Shown one piece after another: positions 4,722 to 5,535 of a stretch of 5,535 nt of DNA; position 1 is the first letter of the stretch; each line of letters starts with the position of its first letter. The notes beneath the pieces were generated by a model. The model did no database searches, was not told the origin of the DNA, and saw only the letters and a list, made by a program, of their open reading frames with translations. The translations under genes and the position numbers were made by a program. Origin of the DNA: Alphaproteobacteria bacterium. Lineage in GTDB: Bacteria > Pseudomonadota > Alphaproteobacteria > Rhizobiales > Xanthobacteraceae. The stretch spans positions 1 through 5,535 of the forward strand of contig VAZS01000080.1 of assembly GCA_005884855.1 (NCBI GenBank), in the 5' to 3' direction.

Positions 4722-5535
4722 ATGTCGGCACAGCGTATGACGGTCGAATTACGCAAGACATCGGCTGGCGCCCGATTTGGCCGGCACCTGCGCCTGACTG
4801 CGGGCCTGAGCGTGCTCGCGGTCTCCTTGGGCGGGTGCGGCACTGGCGCGCTGTGGGACAAGTTCCTGGCCAAGGACGACACCTTTGTCGAGGAGCCCGC
4901 GGACAAGCTCTACAACGAGGGCTTGTACCTGATGAATCAAAGGAAGGACCCGAAGGCGGCCTCAAAGAAGTTCGAGGAAGTCGATCGCCAGCATCCTTAT
5001 TCCGACTGGGCGCGCAAATCGCTGCTGATGTCGGCCTATGCCTTCTACAACGCCAGCGATTATGACAGCTGCATCGGCGCCGCTACCCGCTACGTTACCC
5101 TGCACCCCGGAAGCTCCGACGCAGCTTATGCGCAGTACCTGATTGCGGCGTCGCATTACGACCAGATCCCGGACATTACCCGCGACCAGGGTCGGACCGA
5201 GAAGGCGATCGCCGCCCTTGAGGAGGTGATCCGGAAATATCCGACTTCGGAATATTCCGTAAGCGCCAAAGCCAAGCTCGAAGGCGCGCGCGACCAGCTC
5301 GCGGGCCGCGAAATGAATGTCGGCCGTTTTTACATGGAAAAGCGCGACTACACCGCCGCTATCAACCGTTTCAAGACCGTGGTCACCCAGTATCAGACCA
5401 CGCGCCACGTCGAGGAAGCACTGGCCCGGCTCACTGAGGCCTATATGACAATCGGCATCGTCGGCGAGGCGCAAACCGCTGCCGCCGTACTTGGGCACAA
5501 CTTTCCTGACAGCCGCTGGTACAAGGACGCGTATA
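4722..5535 (+). CDS. bamD: Outer-membrane protein assembly lipoprotein BamD (3' end cut by the window)
   Basis: BamD (ComL/YfiO family) is the essential periplasmic-side lipoprotein of the BAM complex, which inserts beta-barrel proteins into the outer membrane. 271 residues are visible and the frame is open at the right edge. A signal peptide with basic residues (RKTSAGARFGRHLR, 11-24) and a hydrophobic core leads to the lipobox LGGC, so Cys39 is the expected lipidated residue after cleavage by signal peptidase II. From about residue 58 the protein is a chain of TPR-like helical pairs: ADKLYNEGLYL (60-70), ARKSLLMSAYAFY (97-109), EKAIAALEEVIRKYP (160-174), DYTAAINRFKTVVTQY (209-224) and VEEALARLTEAYM (230-242). 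HPYSDWA (91-97) is typical. The ATG at 4722 has a weak ribosome site (AGG, 4710-4712); an in-frame ATG at 4737 is an alternative that also keeps the signal peptide. In related genomes recN and ligA commonly follow, so the missing C-terminus probably lies just outside. Confidence 0.95.
   Translation, partial: MSAQRMTVELRKTSAGARFGRHLRLTAGLSVLAVSLGGCGTGALWDKFLAKDDTFVEEPADKLYNEGLYLMNQRKDPKAASKKFEEVDRQHPYSDWARKSLLMSAYAFYNASDYDSCIGAATRYVTLHPGSSDAAYAQYLIAASHYDQIPDITRDQGRTEKAIAALEEVIRKYPTSEYSVSAKAKLEGARDQLAGREMNVGRFYMEKRDYTAAINRFKTVVTQYQTTRHVEEALARLTEAYMTIGIVGEAQTAAAVLGHNFPDSRWYKDAY

Noticed and set aside
4962..5498. Minus-strand open frame opposite bamD
   Set aside because: It is antisense to the conserved BamD TPR region and has no recognisable product of its own.

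Overview
The window is about 5.5 kb of alphaproteobacterial chromosome from the distal end of the division and cell wall (dcw) cluster. Three complete or near-complete genes and one truncated gene all read on the + strand, in the order ftsA, ftsZ, lpxC, bamD. Protein wording (FtsA ending in GRWLREGF, FtsZ ending in [11 protein letters not shown], the LpxC and BamD sequences), high G+C and gene order point to a Bradyrhizobium-like member of the Hyphomicrobiales. That assignment rests on recalled family resemblance, not on a search.

Layout. Bases 3-1316 are ftsA, probably missing a few codons at the left edge. Bases 1317-3062 hold ftsZ, but the join to ftsA is abnormal. There is no spacer, two TGA stops lie in tandem, and the first FtsZ-like codons ([12 protein letters not shown]) follow directly with no ATG, GTG or TTG in frame until base 1371. 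The usual N-terminal tail of about 16 residues is absent, and the nucleotide-binding T1 loop lies upstream of the first usable start. A strong intrinsic terminator follows ftsZ. The ftsZ-lpxC gap (3063-3408) holds this terminator, an AT-rich patch with a near-consensus CtrA half-site pair, and a plausible sigma-70-type promoter. lpxC is 3409-4365. Its stop codon lies inside a tandem array of a 23-bp repeat (four identical full units plus partial units at both ends, 4358-4469). The rest of the lpxC-bamD gap holds two perfect 12-bp palindromes and no gene. bamD starts at 4722 and runs off the right edge.

How they work together. FtsA tethers FtsZ filaments to the inner membrane to build the division ring. 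LpxC commits precursors to lipid A, and BamD is the lipoprotein component of the outer-membrane protein assembly machine. The segment therefore couples cytokinesis with outer-membrane construction.

I see no new multi-gene system. The two things most worth a second look are the collapsed ftsA-ftsZ junction (real deletion, assembly fault, or use of a non-standard start) and the hairpin-forming 23-bp tandem array over the lpxC stop.
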